A DNA stretch of 64,000 nt from Methylomagnum ishizawai (lineage in GTDB: Bacteria > Pseudomonadota > Gammaproteobacteria > Methylococcales > Methylococcaceae), in assembly GCF_900155475.1 (NCBI RefSeq), contig NZ_FXAM01000001.1, positions 2,343,501 to 2,407,500 of the forward strand, read 5' to 3'. A program made the position numbers and the translations under genes. Under the pieces are notes generated by a model. That model ran no database searches. It had not been told where the DNA came from and worked only from the letters and a program-made list of their open reading frames with translations. Below, one piece after another: positions 31,958-41,648 of the stretch (position 1 is its first letter; the number at the start of each line of letters is the position of its first letter).

Positions 31958-31996
31958 AAAAAAGCGCGTATGGTCCAAAGCCACACGCGCTTTTTT
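31958..31996. terminator. Bidirectional intrinsic terminator
   Basis: AAAAAAGCGCGT and ACGCGCTTTTTT pair around a 15-base loop. A-run and T-run flank the stem, so it can end transcription of the papain-like gene from the left and the SmbP-like gene from the right. Confidence 0.85.
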
Positions 31997-32050
31997 ATAT
32001 CCACTGGCTAACGCCGGATTCCCGCCCAGCGGAGGTTCTGAGATAACCGG

Positions 32051-32389
32051 TTAGCCGCCGATCTTCTTCATATCGGTCATGGCTTCCTCGACCGCCTTCA
32101 TACCCTCGTCGACCTTGCCTTCCTTGCCCAAAGTGACGGCGGATTTCAACTGTCTCACCATCCTTTGGGTGGCGGCGGAAAAAGGCTTGGATTGGGCCTG
32201 GATCAAGGCGTCTTGGCTGGCTTTGACGAACGCGGCGGAATCGCCTTGCTTGCCCGCGTCCAGTGCTTTCTGGGCGTAGGGGGCGATGGCCGACAGGTCT
32301 TCGTTCATTGGGCCGCCCGCCGCGTGGACGGCGCTGGCAGAGGCCAGCAGGGAGACCAATAACAACCTGATCGCGGTTTTGAATTTCAT
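32051..32389 (-). CDS. Small exported helical protein, SmbP-like
   Basis: A 112-residue protein starting MKFKTAIRLLLVSLLASASA, a clear signal peptide cut near VHAAGG. The mature part has two similar helical hairpins (YAQKALDAGKQGDSAAFVKA and LKSAVTLGKEGKVDEGMKAV). This layout recalls the small metal-binding protein SmbP of ammonia oxidisers, which is rich in histidine. The mature region here has almost no histidine, so metal binding by the same mechanism is doubtful. The longer frame to 32488 adds an unlikely N-terminus. An IS4 element sits 215 bases upstream of its start. Confidence 0.6.
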   Translation of the reverse strand: MKFKTAIRLLLVSLLASASAVHAAGGPMNEDLSAIAPYAQKALDAGKQGDSAAFVKASQDALIQAQSKPFSAATQRMVRQLKSAVTLGKEGKVDEGMKAVEEAMTDMKKIGG

Positions 32390-32596
32390 GTGGGGTTCCT
32401 TGAAAAATAAGGAGACATGGAAAACCCATATCCCCTTCGCAGAATAGGCTTTTTTAGAAAAATAAGCAAAGCCAAAAACAGCGGGCAACCAATTTGGCCC
32501 GTAGCCCGTAGGGCGAAATGGCCGGTACTTCGGCGGAATACGTCACTCTTCCCTACGCGGGCCAAGGCATGGAACCAGCTTGGCAAGCCTGGTGGG

Positions 32597-32604
32597 TATT
32601 AAGA
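32597..32604 (+). repeat. Target-site duplication, left copy
   Basis: TATTAAGA directly flanks the left end of the IS4 element and is repeated at 34024-34031. Confidence 0.85.
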
Positions 32605-34023
32605 CCAGCCCTTTCAAACTGGAATGATCAATAACCTTATCCAATTCATAAATACCCCTACTGCGAGTCGAGAGCCATGCTAGAGCTATTCCGCCAGAAA
32701 ATGCCCCTGTCGTGCCTGTTGTACGGCCTGCTCGAACGCTGTTTTTCGGCGGAGAGGCTGGACCGGATTTTCCTGGAGAACGCGAAAGAACAATACACCC
32801 GCGAAATCCTGTTCTCGACGGTATGCGACCTCATGCTGAGCGTGGTCCTCAAGGTCCATCCCTCGATCAACGCGGCTTATCAAAAACACCCGGAACCCCT
32901 GGGGGTGACGGTATCCGCGCTGTACGAGAAACTCAAGGGCGTGGAATTGCCCGTATCCCAGGCCTTGTTGCGCGATACCTCGGAAGACTTGTCGGATATT
33001 CTCGATGCCTTGGGTTTCATCCCCGACCCCTGGTTGCCGGGATACCCGGTCCGCGTCCTCGATGGCAACTGCCTGGCGGCGAGCGAGAAGCGCCTCGCGG
33101 TCCACCGGGAGGTCGGCGGCGGCGCATTGCCGGGCAAGTCGCTGGTGGTGTTCGACCCGGAGCGCCGCCTGATGCGGGACGTGTTCCCCTGCGAGGACGG
33201 CCACGCCCAGGAACGCCGCCTGCTCGGCGCCGTGGCCCGCGCCATCCGGGCCGGGGAACTGTGGATCGCCGACCGCAACTTCTGCACGGAGGGCTTTCTC
33301 AACCAGCTCCGCCACCACGGGGCCTATGCCTTGATACGCCTGCACCGGAACCTGCCCCTCACCGAAGAGACCCTGTTTTCCCCCGTCGAGGAAAGCCAAG
33401 GGCGGCGGATACTGGAAAAGCCGGTGACGGTGGCCGGGAGGGGGTATCGCCTGGTGCGCGTCGAACTTGAAAAACCCACCCGCGATGGCGACCTATTCAT
33501 CGATATGATCACCGATCTGCCCGCCGACATTCCCGCCACCACCATCGCCGACCTTTACCGCCGAAGGTGGACCCTGGAAACCGCGTTCCAACACGTCGAA
33601 AGACATTTCAATTCCGAGATCGAAACCCTGGCCTATCCCAAGGCCGCCCTGTTCGGATTCGCCCTGGCCCTGGTGGCCTATAACATTTCCTCGGTGATGA
33701 TCTCGGCGCTGGACTGCGCCCATCAAAAACCCGTGTCCAAGGATATCTCCGGGTATTATATCGCCCACGAGATCGCCGCCACCTTCCTCGCGCTCATCCA
33801 ACTGGGCGAAGGCTTGGATTGGCGGTTCGTCGCCGCCTGCGCCCCGCCCGAATTCGCCGCCTGGCTGCGCGAAACCGCCCGCAACGTCAATCTCCGCGCC
33901 CTGAGGAAGCATTCGAGGGGCCCCAAACAGCCAAAATCCAAGCCGCCTTACGATCCAAAACAGCCCCATGTCTCGACTTATCAATTGCTTACGGGTAAGA
34001 AGTAGTCACTTTGAAAGGGCTGG
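32605..34023 (+). mobile_element. Complete IS4-family insertion sequence
   Basis: The element is 1419 bases. The ends CCAGCCCTTTCAAA at the left and its complement at the right form perfect terminal inverted repeats. Both sides carry the 8-base direct repeat TATTAAGA (32597-32604 and 34024-34031), the target duplication. The single transposase gene is intact. Perfect ends and target duplication indicate a recent insertion. The site lies between the divergent SmbP-like and small secreted protein genes. Confidence 0.92.
32677..34005 (+). CDS. IS4-family transposase
   Basis: A 442-residue DDE transposase that catalyses cut-and-paste movement of the surrounding element. The first catalytic aspartate lies in VRVLDGNCLAASEKR, the second in LWIADRNFCTEGFL. 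The IS4 signature Y-(2)-R-(3)-E-(6)-K/R is YRRRWTLETAFQHVERHF. The C-terminus is basic (KQPKSKPPYDPKQPH). The gene occupies nearly the whole element and has no frameshift, so it may be active. Its G+C content resembles that of the host housekeeping genes, suggesting residence in related genomes. Confidence 0.93.
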   Translation: MLELFRQKMPLSCLLYGLLERCFSAERLDRIFLENAKEQYTREILFSTVCDLMLSVVLKVHPSINAAYQKHPEPLGVTVSALYEKLKGVELPVSQALLRDTSEDLSDILDALGFIPDPWLPGYPVRVLDGNCLAASEKRLAVHREVGGGALPGKSLVVFDPERRLMRDVFPCEDGHAQERRLLGAVARAIRAGELWIADRNFCTEGFLNQLRHHGAYALIRLHRNLPLTEETLFSPVEESQGRRILEKPVTVAGRGYRLVRVELEKPTRDGDLFIDMITDLPADIPATTIADLYRRRWTLETAFQHVERHFNSEIETLAYPKAALFGFALALVAYNISSVMISALDCAHQKPVSKDISGYYIAHEIAATFLALIQLGEGLDWRFVAACAPPEFAAWLRETARNVNLRALRKHSRGPKQPKSKPPYDPKQPHVSTYQLLTGKK

Positions 34024-34031
34024 TATTAAGA
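34024..34031 (+). repeat. Target-site duplication, right copy
   Basis: TATTAAGA directly follows the right end of the IS4 element. Confidence 0.85.
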
Positions 34032-34132
34032 CTTGTGCTAAGCTCGATGGTGTTGCGCGCTGTGATAACGCCTGGTCACAAGTTGGGCAATATAAATAAG
34101 TTACGATTATATGATCGATGAGGGAAATCATT

Positions 34133-34561
34133 ATGCGAAAAAAATTGGCAAATATAACAATGCTGTTGGGCTTGATGCTGGCGCTTCCGGTACGGGCTGA
34201 AATATGGGTTTGCGATTATGATGGCAGTTGGTCAACATTCGGCAGTAATAATAAAGGCAAGTTTACTTGGAATGTATTTTGGAAAAGCAAAGCCGGAGCC
34301 GGATGGGAAATCAATGGTGAATATACGGATCGCTATGGCAGATCGTTGCTGGATGGCAATTGCAATGACCATACATGCAAATTAACCCAGGTTTACCACA
34401 GCGGCGAGTTGAATGGGAAGCAATACTTTTGGAAAGGCAATTATACCGACGAAACCATCGGCAATGCCAAGACGGTCAATCGATTTGAAGGCACCTGGGG
34501 CGCTACGCCCAGCGCTGGCGACGGCTTGTGGCGGGCGGTTGCCACTTGCGTACGCAAATAA
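34133..34561 (+). CDS. Small secreted protein of unknown function
   Basis: A 142-residue protein beginning MRKKLANITMLLGLMLALPV with a signal peptide cut after VRA. AGGG lies nine bases upstream of this ATG; another ATG five codons earlier is also in frame. The mature part has four cysteines (WVCDYDGSW, GNCNDHTCKL, ATCVRK), which could form two disulfides, and many aromatic and Gly residues (SGELNGKQYFWKGNY, FEGTWGA), as in small beta-barrel proteins. I recognise no family. The gene is clearly A+T-richer than its surroundings, and an insertion sequence lies just upstream. Confidence 0.65.
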   Translation: MRKKLANITMLLGLMLALPVRAEIWVCDYDGSWSTFGSNNKGKFTWNVFWKSKAGAGWEINGEYTDRYGRSLLDGNCNDHTCKLTQVYHSGELNGKQYFWKGNYTDETIGNAKTVNRFEGTWGATPSAGDGLWRAVATCVRK

Positions 34562-34686
34562 CCTTAGATATTCCGCACCTTGAACTGCCCGATATGGATG
34601 AGCGTCGAATATCCATAGCGCATAAACGAATTTCTCCGCTTCCTGGCTTATGGTAAGGTAAGCCTCCTTTGCAATCCCGCCCATTG

Positions 34687-35421
34687 ATGCCCATGAGCTT
34701 CGAGACTTCCGACATCGCCAGCCTCCACGCCGACCTGGTCGGCAAAAATCCCCGCACCATCCTCAAGACCGCGCTCGCCTTGTTCGACAACATCGCCGTG
34801 TCCTTCAGTGGTGCCGAGGATGTGGTGCTGGTCGATATGGCCCATAAGATCAGGCCCGACATCGCCGTGTTCACCCTGGACACGGGCCGTCTCCACCCCG
34901 AAACCTACCGCCTCATCGAAGCCGTCCGCGAGCGCTATCCCAGCCTCCGCTTGGAGGTGCTGTTCCCCGATTGCCAAGCCCTCTGGCAGATGGTCAAGGA
35001 CAAGGGGCTGTTCAGTTTCTATAAGGACGGCCACCACGAATGCTGTGGCATCCGCAAGGTCGCCCCGTTGCGCCGCAAACTGGAAACCCTGGATGCCTGG
35101 GTCACCGGCCAGCGCCGCGACCAGAACCAAACCCGCCAGGAATTGGCCGAGGTGGAGATCGACGCCGCCTTCTCGGGGCCGGAACGGCGGCTGGTCAAGT
35201 TCAACCCGCTGGCGAATTGGTCCTCGTCCCAGGTCTGGGATTACATCGAGGCCCACGACGTCCCGCTCAACGAACTGCACCGCCGGGGCTATGTCAGCAT
35301 CGGCTGCGAACCCTGCACCCGCCCGATCTTGCCGAATCAGCACGAACGCGAGGGGCGTTGGTGGTGGGAGGACGCCGGCAAGAAGGAATGTGGGCTTCAT
35401 GCCGGGAATGTGAAGGGATAG
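34687..35421 (+). CDS. cysH: Assimilatory adenylyl-sulfate (APS) reductase
   Basis: A 244-residue enzyme that reduces activated sulfate to sulfite. The PP-loop region has [15 protein letters not shown] and [16 protein letters not shown]. Cysteine pairs in [12 protein letters not shown] and [10 protein letters not shown] bind the [4Fe-4S] cluster that distinguishes APS-type from PAPS-type enzymes, and the catalytic cysteine lies in KKECGLH near the C-terminus. ATGs at 34687 and 34693 are both possible. It stands alone rather than with cysDN. The regulator cysB is about 25 kb away. The APS pathway would also supply precursors for the PAPS that a sulfotransferase needs, but the kinase is not in this window. 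Confidence 0.93.
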   Translation: MPMSFETSDIASLHADLVGKNPRTILKTALALFDNIAVSFSGAEDVVLVDMAHKIRPDIAVFTLDTGRLHPETYRLIEAVRERYPSLRLEVLFPDCQALWQMVKDKGLFSFYKDGHHECCGIRKVAPLRRKLETLDAWVTGQRRDQNQTRQELAEVEIDAAFSGPERRLVKFNPLANWSSSQVWDYIEAHDVPLNELHRRGYVSIGCEPCTRPILPNQHEREGRWWWEDAGKKECGLHAGNVKG

Positions 35422-35455
35422 GTTGGCGCTGGGGTGGGGATAGTCGAGGGCGGTT

Positions 35456-36148
35456 TCAATGCGCCGGTTGCCGCCAGGTTTCCAATAACCTGGAAACCAG
35501 AAGGCCGAAATCCTCCGCAAGCCGTGCGTGGACTATTTGGTTATCCGATCCGGCGATAGCGCCATGGCTCAGCCGGTTCCGGGCCGCAAGCGCGGCCAAA
35601 ACCAAGTCATAATCCTTCACCGAGATTTCCCCCAGCGAATACATATGGTCAACCGCCCGCCGCACCGGAAACCTTTCCACGGGGATGGCCGCCTCCATGG
35701 CGCGTTTACGCAAACCCCCCTCGAAAATACCCCACAGATATAACAAAGCGGGTTCGTACTCCCCGGCATCGATCAAATGCCGGGATCGGCCAACACCTTC
35801 GATAAGTTTCTGCCAAGCGGGTAAATCCGCCGCCAATCCCGGCACGGAATCCGATTCCACATCGTCGGGCGTGACCAATACAAAGCGCCAGCCAGGATGC
35901 CTAGCCACTTCTTCGGCCAAGGCGTGGAATCTTTCCACGGAAATCCGGGCCGAACTCGGCTTGACTTCGACGATAATCCCGGTCCCGCCTTTGACAGCGA
36001 TAAAATCCGGTCGATAATCGCCAAGATCGAAGGGAATCGCGCCGGTATCGGGTTCAATCGATACTTGGAAGCCCGCCTCAGTATACTGTTCCGCTAGGGA
36101 CCGGATTTGTTCATACTCATGATGGAAGGCTTGCGCAGTGGTATTCAT
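35456..36148 (-). CDS. PD-(D/E)xK nuclease-like plus HEPN-like protein
   Basis: A 230-residue protein. The N-terminal half has DYRPDFIAVKGGTGIIVEVK, with Pro47-Asp48 and Glu61-x-Lys63 as a textbook PD-(D/E)xK pattern. The C-terminal half is helical and ends with RNRLSHG (Arg190 to His195). This fits the R-x(4-6)-H motif of HEPN ribonuclease-type domains, preceded by the usual YDLVLAALAA helix. GGAG precedes the chosen ATG. Its start overlaps the end of the RusA-like gene by four bases (ATGA), so the two are translationally coupled. Such combinations occur in restriction and toxin systems; the function here is unknown. Confidence 0.72.
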   Translation of the reverse strand: MNTTAQAFHHEYEQIRSLAEQYTEAGFQVSIEPDTGAIPFDLGDYRPDFIAVKGGTGIIVEVKPSSARISVERFHALAEEVARHPGWRFVLVTPDDVESDSVPGLAADLPAWQKLIEGVGRSRHLIDAGEYEPALLYLWGIFEGGLRKRAMEAAIPVERFPVRRAVDHMYSLGEISVKDYDLVLAALAARNRLSHGAIAGSDNQIVHARLAEDFGLLVSRLLETWRQPAH

Positions 36149-36549
36149 AGATAAATCTCCAACGGTTGGGCAAGGCTGACTTTGATATAAACGCACTCCA
36201 TGCCGCTCGCGACACCCCGCTGCAATAACGGTGGCAAGACGCTAATGTCGATTCCTTCGCTGATAAAGCGGCGATGGCTGTCCACATCGGAAATCAAATT
36301 ATCATCTTTGAATACCAAGCCCACCAAAGCGTCTTGGATGGGCTTGATGATGTTATCGGTATCGGCGGGCGAGTCATCGCATAGATAAACCAGCGTGAAC
36401 CTTAAAGCCATCGCTGCGAGCGGGGGCTTGTCCCTCCAAGCCTTGGCGACTTCGCAGCGCACGAAAGTTTTCCAAGCTTGGAGGTTTTCCCTATTCCTGG
36501 TCTGTAAAGAAACAGGACGCTTTTCGATGAGGTATTCGAAAGGCAGCAT
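36145..36549 (-). CDS. RusA-like Holliday-junction resolvase family protein
   Basis: A 134-residue protein. The segment SPADTDNIIKPIQDALVGLV followed by FKDDNLISDVD matches RusA. Asp63, Asp65, Lys69 and Asp83 fall at the spacing of the RusA catalytic Asp70, Asp72, Lys76 and Asp91. RusA proteins cut four-way DNA junctions and are usually found on prophages. No other phage genes are seen here. It follows glyS by 12 bases on the same strand and is coupled to the nuclease/HEPN-like gene by an ATGA overlap. Confidence 0.78.
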   Translation of the reverse strand: MLPFEYLIEKRPVSLQTRNRENLQAWKTFVRCEVAKAWRDKPPLAAMALRFTLVYLCDDSPADTDNIIKPIQDALVGLVFKDDNLISDVDSHRRFISEGIDISVLPPLLQRGVASGMECVYIKVSLAQPLEIYL

Positions 36550-36561
36550 GGTTTTCGCAGC

Positions 36562-38637
36562 TTATCCCTGTAATTTAGAGATATCCGCGATATTCAAGAA
36601 TAAACCCTCGACGATACCCAGCAACCCCAAACGGTTCCGCCGCAACTCGGTGTCTTCCGCCATCACCATCACGCCATCGAAGAAAGCATCCACCGTTTCC
36701 CGCAATTGGGCCAGCCGCCGTAGCGCCCCGGTGTAGTCGCGTCCGCGCAGCAGTGGCAGCACATCTTCCTTGGCGAGGCGGGCGGCTTCCAACAGGCGCT
36801 TCTCGGCGGGTTCGGCCAAGGCGTGGTCGTCCACGCTGGCGGCGGTTTCTTCCTCGGCCTTCCTGAGGATGTTGCGGATACGCTTGTTGGCGGCGGCGAG
36901 GCTCTCGGCTTCCGGCAGGCGGCGGAATTCGCGCACGGCCTGCAAGCGTCGCTCGAAATCCAACAAGCTCGACGGCCATACCGCCAGCACCGCCTCGAAT
37001 TCGTCGTGCTTGATGCCCCGGTCCAGGAAATAGCCGCGCAAACGCTCGATCATGAAGCCGTGGACGTTCTCCCGTGCTTTTTCGGTCTCGAAGTCGTGGG
37101 TGAATTGATCCAGCGCGAAATCCAGCAAATCCGGCACATCCAAATCCAGCTTGGCCTCGATCAGGATGCGGATCGCGCCCAGGGCGGCGCGGCGCAGGGC
37201 GTAGGGGTCTTTGTCGCCGGTCGGAATCAGCCCGGCGCTGAAAATGCCGGTCAAGGTGTCGATCTTCTCGGCCAGGGCCAGCATCAGGCCGGTGCGGCTC
37301 TCGGGCAGGGGACCACCCGACACCTTGGGCAAATATTGCTCCTCGATGGCATTGGCGATGTCCTCGGGTTCGCCTTCGGCCAGGGCGTAGTAGCGGCCCA
37401 TGGTGCCTTGCAGTTCCGGGAATTCGCCGACCATGCTGGTCAGCAAATCGGCCTTGGCGAGCAGGGCGGCGCGTTCCACCCAGGCGGTTTCGCTGTCGAG
37501 CTTACCGGCGATATAGGCGGCCAGGGATCGCACCCTTTGGGTTTTGGCCAGCATCGAGCCCAGGGTTTTCTGGAAGGTGATCTGGGCCAGTTCTTCGGCG
37601 CGGCTTTCCAGGGAGCGTTTGCGGTCCTGGTTCCAGAAGAATTCGGCGTCCGATAAACGTGGGCGCACCACGCGCTCGTTACCGGCCCTGACCGTATCCA
37701 GCGCGGTGCTGGCCACATTGGCGAAGGTGATGAAATAGGGCAGCAAACCGCCGTGCTTGTCCTTGACCGGGAAATATTTCTGGTTGGCCTGCATGGTGGT
37801 GATGAGGACTTCCGGCGGCAGGGCCAGATAGCGGGCGTCGAAACCGCCCAGCACCGGCACCGGCCATTCCACCAGGGCGGCGACCTCGTCCAGCAAATCC
37901 GGCTCGATATGGGCCTTGCCACCGACCCTGGCGGCGGCTTCCTCCGCCAACGCCTGGATTTTCTGCTTGCGGGCGGCGAATTCGGCGACCACATGGCCGG
38001 GGTCCAGCAGGGTGTCGGCGTAGTCGGCGGGTTTTTCCAGGATCAGGCGCGAAGGATGATGGAAACGGTGGCCCCGGCTTTCGCGTCCGGTGCGGACGCC
38101 CAGGATTTCGGTGTCGATGATTTCCCGCCCGAACAGCAGCACGGCCCAATGCGCCGGCCTCACGAATTCGGCGCTGCCGTTGCCCCAGCGCATCCGCTTG
38201 GCGATGGGCAAACCGGCCAGGGCTTGCCGCAGGATATCGGGAATCAAATCGGCGGTGTAGCCGCCTTGCACGGTTTGGCGGAAGGCCACCCATTCGCCCT
38301 TGTCGGTGCGGAGGGTGATGAGTTGCTCGGGAGTCGCGCCGCAGCTTTTCAGGAAGCCTTGCAAGGCTTTGCTGGGTGAGCCGTCGGCTTGATAGGCGGC
38401 GTTCAGGGCGGGGCCGCGGCGTTCTTCCTCGCGGTCGGGCTGGGCCACGCTCAAACCGTGGATGACGAGGGCCAAGCGGCGCGGCGTGGCGTAGGGTAGC
38501 ACTTCGCCATAGCCCAGGCCCGCCTTGTTCAAACCGGCCTCGACATTGGCTTTCAGGGCCAGGCTCAGGGTCGACAGGGATTTGGGCGGCAATTCCTCGG
38601 TGCCCAATTCAAACAGCAAATCGCGGGTCTCAGTCAT
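36562..38637 (-). CDS. glyS: Glycyl-tRNA synthetase beta subunit
   Basis: A 691-residue subunit of the bacterial tetrameric glycyl-tRNA synthetase, needed for tRNA recognition. It begins [20 protein letters not shown], the family start. Later landmarks are [20 protein letters not shown] and [13 protein letters not shown] (an HD-like region), and [20 protein letters not shown]. The C-terminal anticodon-binding-like domain is present. Length is normal. It overlaps glyQ by eight bases, giving the usual glyQ-glyS operon. Confidence 0.97.
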   Translation of the reverse strand: MTETRDLLFELGTEELPPKSLSTLSLALKANVEAGLNKAGLGYGEVLPYATPRRLALVIHGLSVAQPDREEERRGPALNAAYQADGSPSKALQGFLKSCGATPEQLITLRTDKGEWVAFRQTVQGGYTADLIPDILRQALAGLPIAKRMRWGNGSAEFVRPAHWAVLLFGREIIDTEILGVRTGRESRGHRFHHPSRLILEKPADYADTLLDPGHVVAEFAARKQKIQALAEEAAARVGGKAHIEPDLLDEVAALVEWPVPVLGGFDARYLALPPEVLITTMQANQKYFPVKDKHGGLLPYFITFANVASTALDTVRAGNERVVRPRLSDAEFFWNQDRKRSLESRAEELAQITFQKTLGSMLAKTQRVRSLAAYIAGKLDSETAWVERAALLAKADLLTSMVGEFPELQGTMGRYYALAEGEPEDIANAIEEQYLPKVSGGPLPESRTGLMLALAEKIDTLTGIFSAGLIPTGDKDPYALRRAALGAIRILIEAKLDLDVPDLLDFALDQFTHDFETEKARENVHGFMIERLRGYFLDRGIKHDEFEAVLAVWPSSLLDFERRLQAVREFRRLPEAESLAAANKRIRNILRKAEEETAASVDDHALAEPAEKRLLEAARLAKEDVLPLLRGRDYTGALRRLAQLRETVDAFFDGVMVMAEDTELRRNRLGLLGIVEGLFLNIADISKLQG

Positions 38638-39553
38638 CTTTGGCGCTCCTAGCGTTCAGCAGCGGGAAGCCGAGTTTCTCCCGGCGTTGGTAATAGGCTT
38701 CGGCCACGGCCTTGGCCAGATCGCGCACCCGGAGGATGAAGCGCTGGCGCTCGGTCACGGAAATGGCGCGGCGGGCGTCCAGCAGGTTGAAGGCGTGGGA
38801 GGCTTTCAGCACCATTTCATAGGCGGGCAGGGGCAGGTCGAGCGCGATCAGTTTCTTGCATTCGCGCTCGTAGGTGTCGAAGGCGTCGAAATGGAAGCCG
38901 GTGTCGGCGTGTTCGAAATTGAAGGCCGACATCTCCACCTCGTTCTGGTGGTAGACATCGCCATAGGTCACCTCGCCCTGCGGTCCCCGCGCCCAAATCA
39001 GATCGAACACGCTGGACACGCCTTGCAGGTACATGGCGATGCGTTCGAGCCCATAGGTGATTTCGCCGCTGACGGGGCGGCAATCGATGCCGCCGACCTG
39101 CTGGAAATAGGTGAACTGGGTCACTTCCATGCCGTTCAACCAGACTTCCCAGCCCAAGCCCCACGCGCCCAGGGTCGGCGATTCCCAGTTGTCCTCGACG
39201 AAGCGCACATCGTGTTCCAACAGGTCGAAACCCAGAAAGGCCAGCGAACCCAGGTAGAGTTCCTGGAAATGGGCCGGGGACGGCTTCATGATGACCTGGA
39301 ACTGGTAATAATGCTGGAGCCGGTTGGGGTTCTCGCCGTAGCGCCCGTCGGTGGGGCGGCGCGAAGGCTGGACATAGGCGGTGTTCCAAGGCTCGGGACC
39401 GATGGAGCGCAGGAAGGTCGCGGGATGGAAGGTGCCCGCGCCGACTTCGAGGTCGAGCGGCTGGAGGATCACGCAACCCTGCGCGGCCCAGTAATCCTGG
39501 AGCGCCAGGATCAAGCCCTGGAAAGTGGATACATCGTATTTTTGGGTGTTCAC
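38630..39553 (-). CDS. glyQ: Glycyl-tRNA synthetase alpha subunit
   Basis: A 307-residue catalytic subunit of class II type. It begins [20 protein letters not shown] and contains [39 protein letters not shown] (motif 2 region) and [20 protein letters not shown] (motif 3). All these are nearly invariant in GlyQ. It is the first gene of a leftward operon with glyS, followed by the RusA-like and nuclease/HEPN-like genes. Confidence 0.98.
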   Translation of the reverse strand: MNTQKYDVSTFQGLILALQDYWAAQGCVILQPLDLEVGAGTFHPATFLRSIGPEPWNTAYVQPSRRPTDGRYGENPNRLQHYYQFQVIMKPSPAHFQELYLGSLAFLGFDLLEHDVRFVEDNWESPTLGAWGLGWEVWLNGMEVTQFTYFQQVGGIDCRPVSGEITYGLERIAMYLQGVSSVFDLIWARGPQGEVTYGDVYHQNEVEMSAFNFEHADTGFHFDAFDTYERECKKLIALDLPLPAYEMVLKASHAFNLLDARRAISVTERQRFILRVRDLAKAVAEAYYQRREKLGFPLLNARSAKDD

Positions 39554-39644
39554 GCTGGCCCCTTGAAGCTTGCGGGTGGTTGAACGAAGCCGGGCATTAT
39601 AGCCGGAATCGCCGATACCCAGCGGGGACCGGAACGGCTGGAAA

Positions 39645-40649
39645 TCAAAGGGCGGAAAGGGCGGCGCTGGGCATGAACGCGCCGCTCCCCAGGATGGACG
39701 CGGCCATCAGGGCGAGGACCGCGCCATAGACCAGACGCGGCAGCCATTCGGCCAGGGCATCGTCGAAGCGGGCGATGCGCTCGGCTTCCTGTCCGGCGTA
39801 GCGGCGCAACAAGGCGGGGAGTTCGCCGCTGGCCTCGCCGGTGGCGACGAAGGACAGGGCTTCCGGCGGTCCCGGCCAGGGCAGGGCGCGGAGGGCCGAG
39901 GCGAGGTCGCCGCCGCGTTTCAATGCGCGTTCGGCGGGGGCCAGTTGGGCGCGGAGGACGAGGTTATCGACCGTGCCCAGCGCCTTGGGGAAGGCGTCCA
40001 GCATCGGCACGCCCGCTTCCAGCAGCAAGGCCAGGCTGGACCAGAAATCCCGCAGATTGCGCCGCATCTGGTAGCGGCCCAGCGTGGGCAGGCGTAGTAG
40101 CAGTGCGTCGAATCCGGCCCGGAACGGCGACAAAGCCCCGCCCCGGAACCAAGCCGGGAGTCTGAACAGGGCATAAGCGCCCAGGCCCATCGGCAACAAG
40201 GGCAGCAAGGCCAGTTTGAGATAGCCCAGGCCATCGACCCGCCCCAACACCAGTTCCGGCACGGGTTGGATCAAACCTGCCAACACCAGCACCGCGACCG
40301 GCAAAGCCAGCCGTGCCCGGATTTGGCCGCGTCGCCGCGCCTGGGCGTCGTAATGCTCGGACAACTGCTGATAGGTGCGGGCTAGGCTGCCGGTCGTCGC
40401 CGCTGCGCCCAGCAAGGCGGCGTCGAATTCGGTGAACAGCCCGTAGCGCCGCCCGGTTTCTACCCAATCGGCCCCGCGTTCCAGCCGGGACCGCAGGAGT
40501 TGGAGCAATTGATCCGAGTCTTCCGTCTTGGGTGGATCGAGCATCGCCAAGGCCTGGATCGGAGCGATGCCGGCCCGTTCCAGGGCGGCGAGCTGGATGT
40601 AGAGGTCGGCGCGTTGCTTGGGGTGGTCGAGGCGGAAGGTTTTAGCCAT
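39645..40649 (-). CDS. Type II secretion/type IV pilus inner-membrane protein, PilC/GspF-like
   Basis: A 334-residue protein with two T2SSF-like domains. The first has [18 protein letters not shown] and [20 protein letters not shown]; the second has [20 protein letters not shown] and [20 protein letters not shown]. Three hydrophobic segments are visible, the last at the C-terminus. PilC/GspF proteins form the inner-membrane platform for pseudopilus assembly. This one is shorter than the usual roughly 400 residues, and no pilB, pilD or gsp genes are near. It may be a specialised or orphan platform. It ends 91 bases from the start of glyQ. Confidence 0.8.
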   Translation of the reverse strand: MAKTFRLDHPKQRADLYIQLAALERAGIAPIQALAMLDPPKTEDSDQLLQLLRSRLERGADWVETGRRYGLFTEFDAALLGAAATTGSLARTYQQLSEHYDAQARRRGQIRARLALPVAVLVLAGLIQPVPELVLGRVDGLGYLKLALLPLLPMGLGAYALFRLPAWFRGGALSPFRAGFDALLLRLPTLGRYQMRRNLRDFWSSLALLLEAGVPMLDAFPKALGTVDNLVLRAQLAPAERALKRGGDLASALRALPWPGPPEALSFVATGEASGELPALLRRYAGQEAERIARFDDALAEWLPRLVYGAVLALMAASILGSGAFMPSAALSAL

Positions 40650-40664
40650 GGCTTGGTTTATCCG

Positions 40665-41645
40665 TTATCCCCATACCGCTGCTTCTGCCGGAAATACCCG
40701 GCTGCCTTCGTAGCGCAATCCCGGTTCCCGGTCTTTTGCCAACAGCAACGGCCCATCCAAATCCACATAATCCGCGCCCTGCGCCAATAACAGGGCCGGG
40801 GCCATCGCCAAGGAAGTCGCCACCATGCAGCCGACCATGATCTTGAAACCCTCCGCCCGCGCCAGGGCTTGCATCCCTAGGGCTTCGGTCAGCCCGCCGG
40901 TCTTGTCCAGCTTGATATTCAGCACATCGTAGCGTCCGCGTAGCTGGGCGAGGCTGGCGCTGTCGTGGCAGGATTCGTCGGCGCAGACCGGCACCGGCCT
41001 CGGCAAGTCCGCCAGCGCCGCGTCGGCTCCGGCGGGGAAGGGCTGTTCCACCAGTTCCACGCCCAGCCGTGCTAGTTCCGGCATGAAGCGGTGATAATCG
41101 GCCAGGGTCCAGGCTTCGTTGGCATCGACGATCAAGCGGGCGGCAGGAGCGTGGGTCCGTACCGCCGCCACCCGTTCCAGGTCGTCCCCGCCCGCCAGCT
41201 TTAGCTTGAGCAAGGGCCGCGCGGCCTGGGCGCGGGCCGTCGCCGCCACCTGTTCCGGCGTGTCCACGCTCAGGGTGTAGGCCGTGGTCAAGGGTGCGGG
41301 TGGGGGTAAACCGGCCAGGCGCCACACGGGTTGGCCCGCCCGTTGCGCGGCCAAATCCCACAGGGCGCAATCGATGGCGTTGCGGGCCGCGCCGGGCGGT
41401 ATCCGTGTCAAGAGTTCTTCCCGTTCCAAGCCCGCCGCCAAGGCCGGCACCAGGGCCGTGATGGCTCCGATCACGGCTGCGGGCGTCTCGCCATAGCGGG
41501 GATAGGGGCGGCATTCGCCCCGGCCCCGGACCGCGCCTTCGCGGATTTCGACCACCACCACGGTGATTTCGCTATTGCCTCCGCGCGCGATGCGGAACAC
41601 GCCGCGCAAGGGCCAGGTTTCGCGCTGGATCGTGATTTGGCGCAT
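40665..41645 (-). CDS. dgcA: Enolase-superfamily racemase/epimerase, DgcA-like (N-acetyl-D-glutamate racemase)
   Basis: A 326-residue mandelate-racemase-like enzyme. Active-site motifs occur in order: LLKLKLAG (first lysine), IVDANEAW, VELVEQPF, VCADESCHD and NIKLDKTGG (second lysine). This set is shared by dipeptide epimerases and by the racemase DgcA. The adjacent upstream gene encodes a DgcN-like protein with only three bases between, and that pairing argues for the D-glutamate pathway over muropeptide recycling. In that pathway DgcA converts N-acetyl-D-glutamate to the L form. The specific substrate is inferred from context. Confidence 0.78.
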   Translation of the reverse strand: MRQITIQRETWPLRGVFRIARGGNSEITVVVVEIREGAVRGRGECRPYPRYGETPAAVIGAITALVPALAAGLEREELLTRIPPGAARNAIDCALWDLAAQRAGQPVWRLAGLPPPAPLTTAYTLSVDTPEQVAATARAQAARPLLKLKLAGGDDLERVAAVRTHAPAARLIVDANEAWTLADYHRFMPELARLGVELVEQPFPAGADAALADLPRPVPVCADESCHDSASLAQLRGRYDVLNIKLDKTGGLTEALGMQALARAEGFKIMVGCMVATSLAMAPALLLAQGADYVDLDGPLLLAKDREPGLRYEGSRVFPAEAAVWG

Positions 41646-41648
41646 GGC

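Noticed and set aside
36145-36549. Prophage around the RusA-like gene
   Set aside because: No integrase, capsid, tail or lysis genes were found nearby; the neighbours are glyS and a nuclease/HEPN-like gene.
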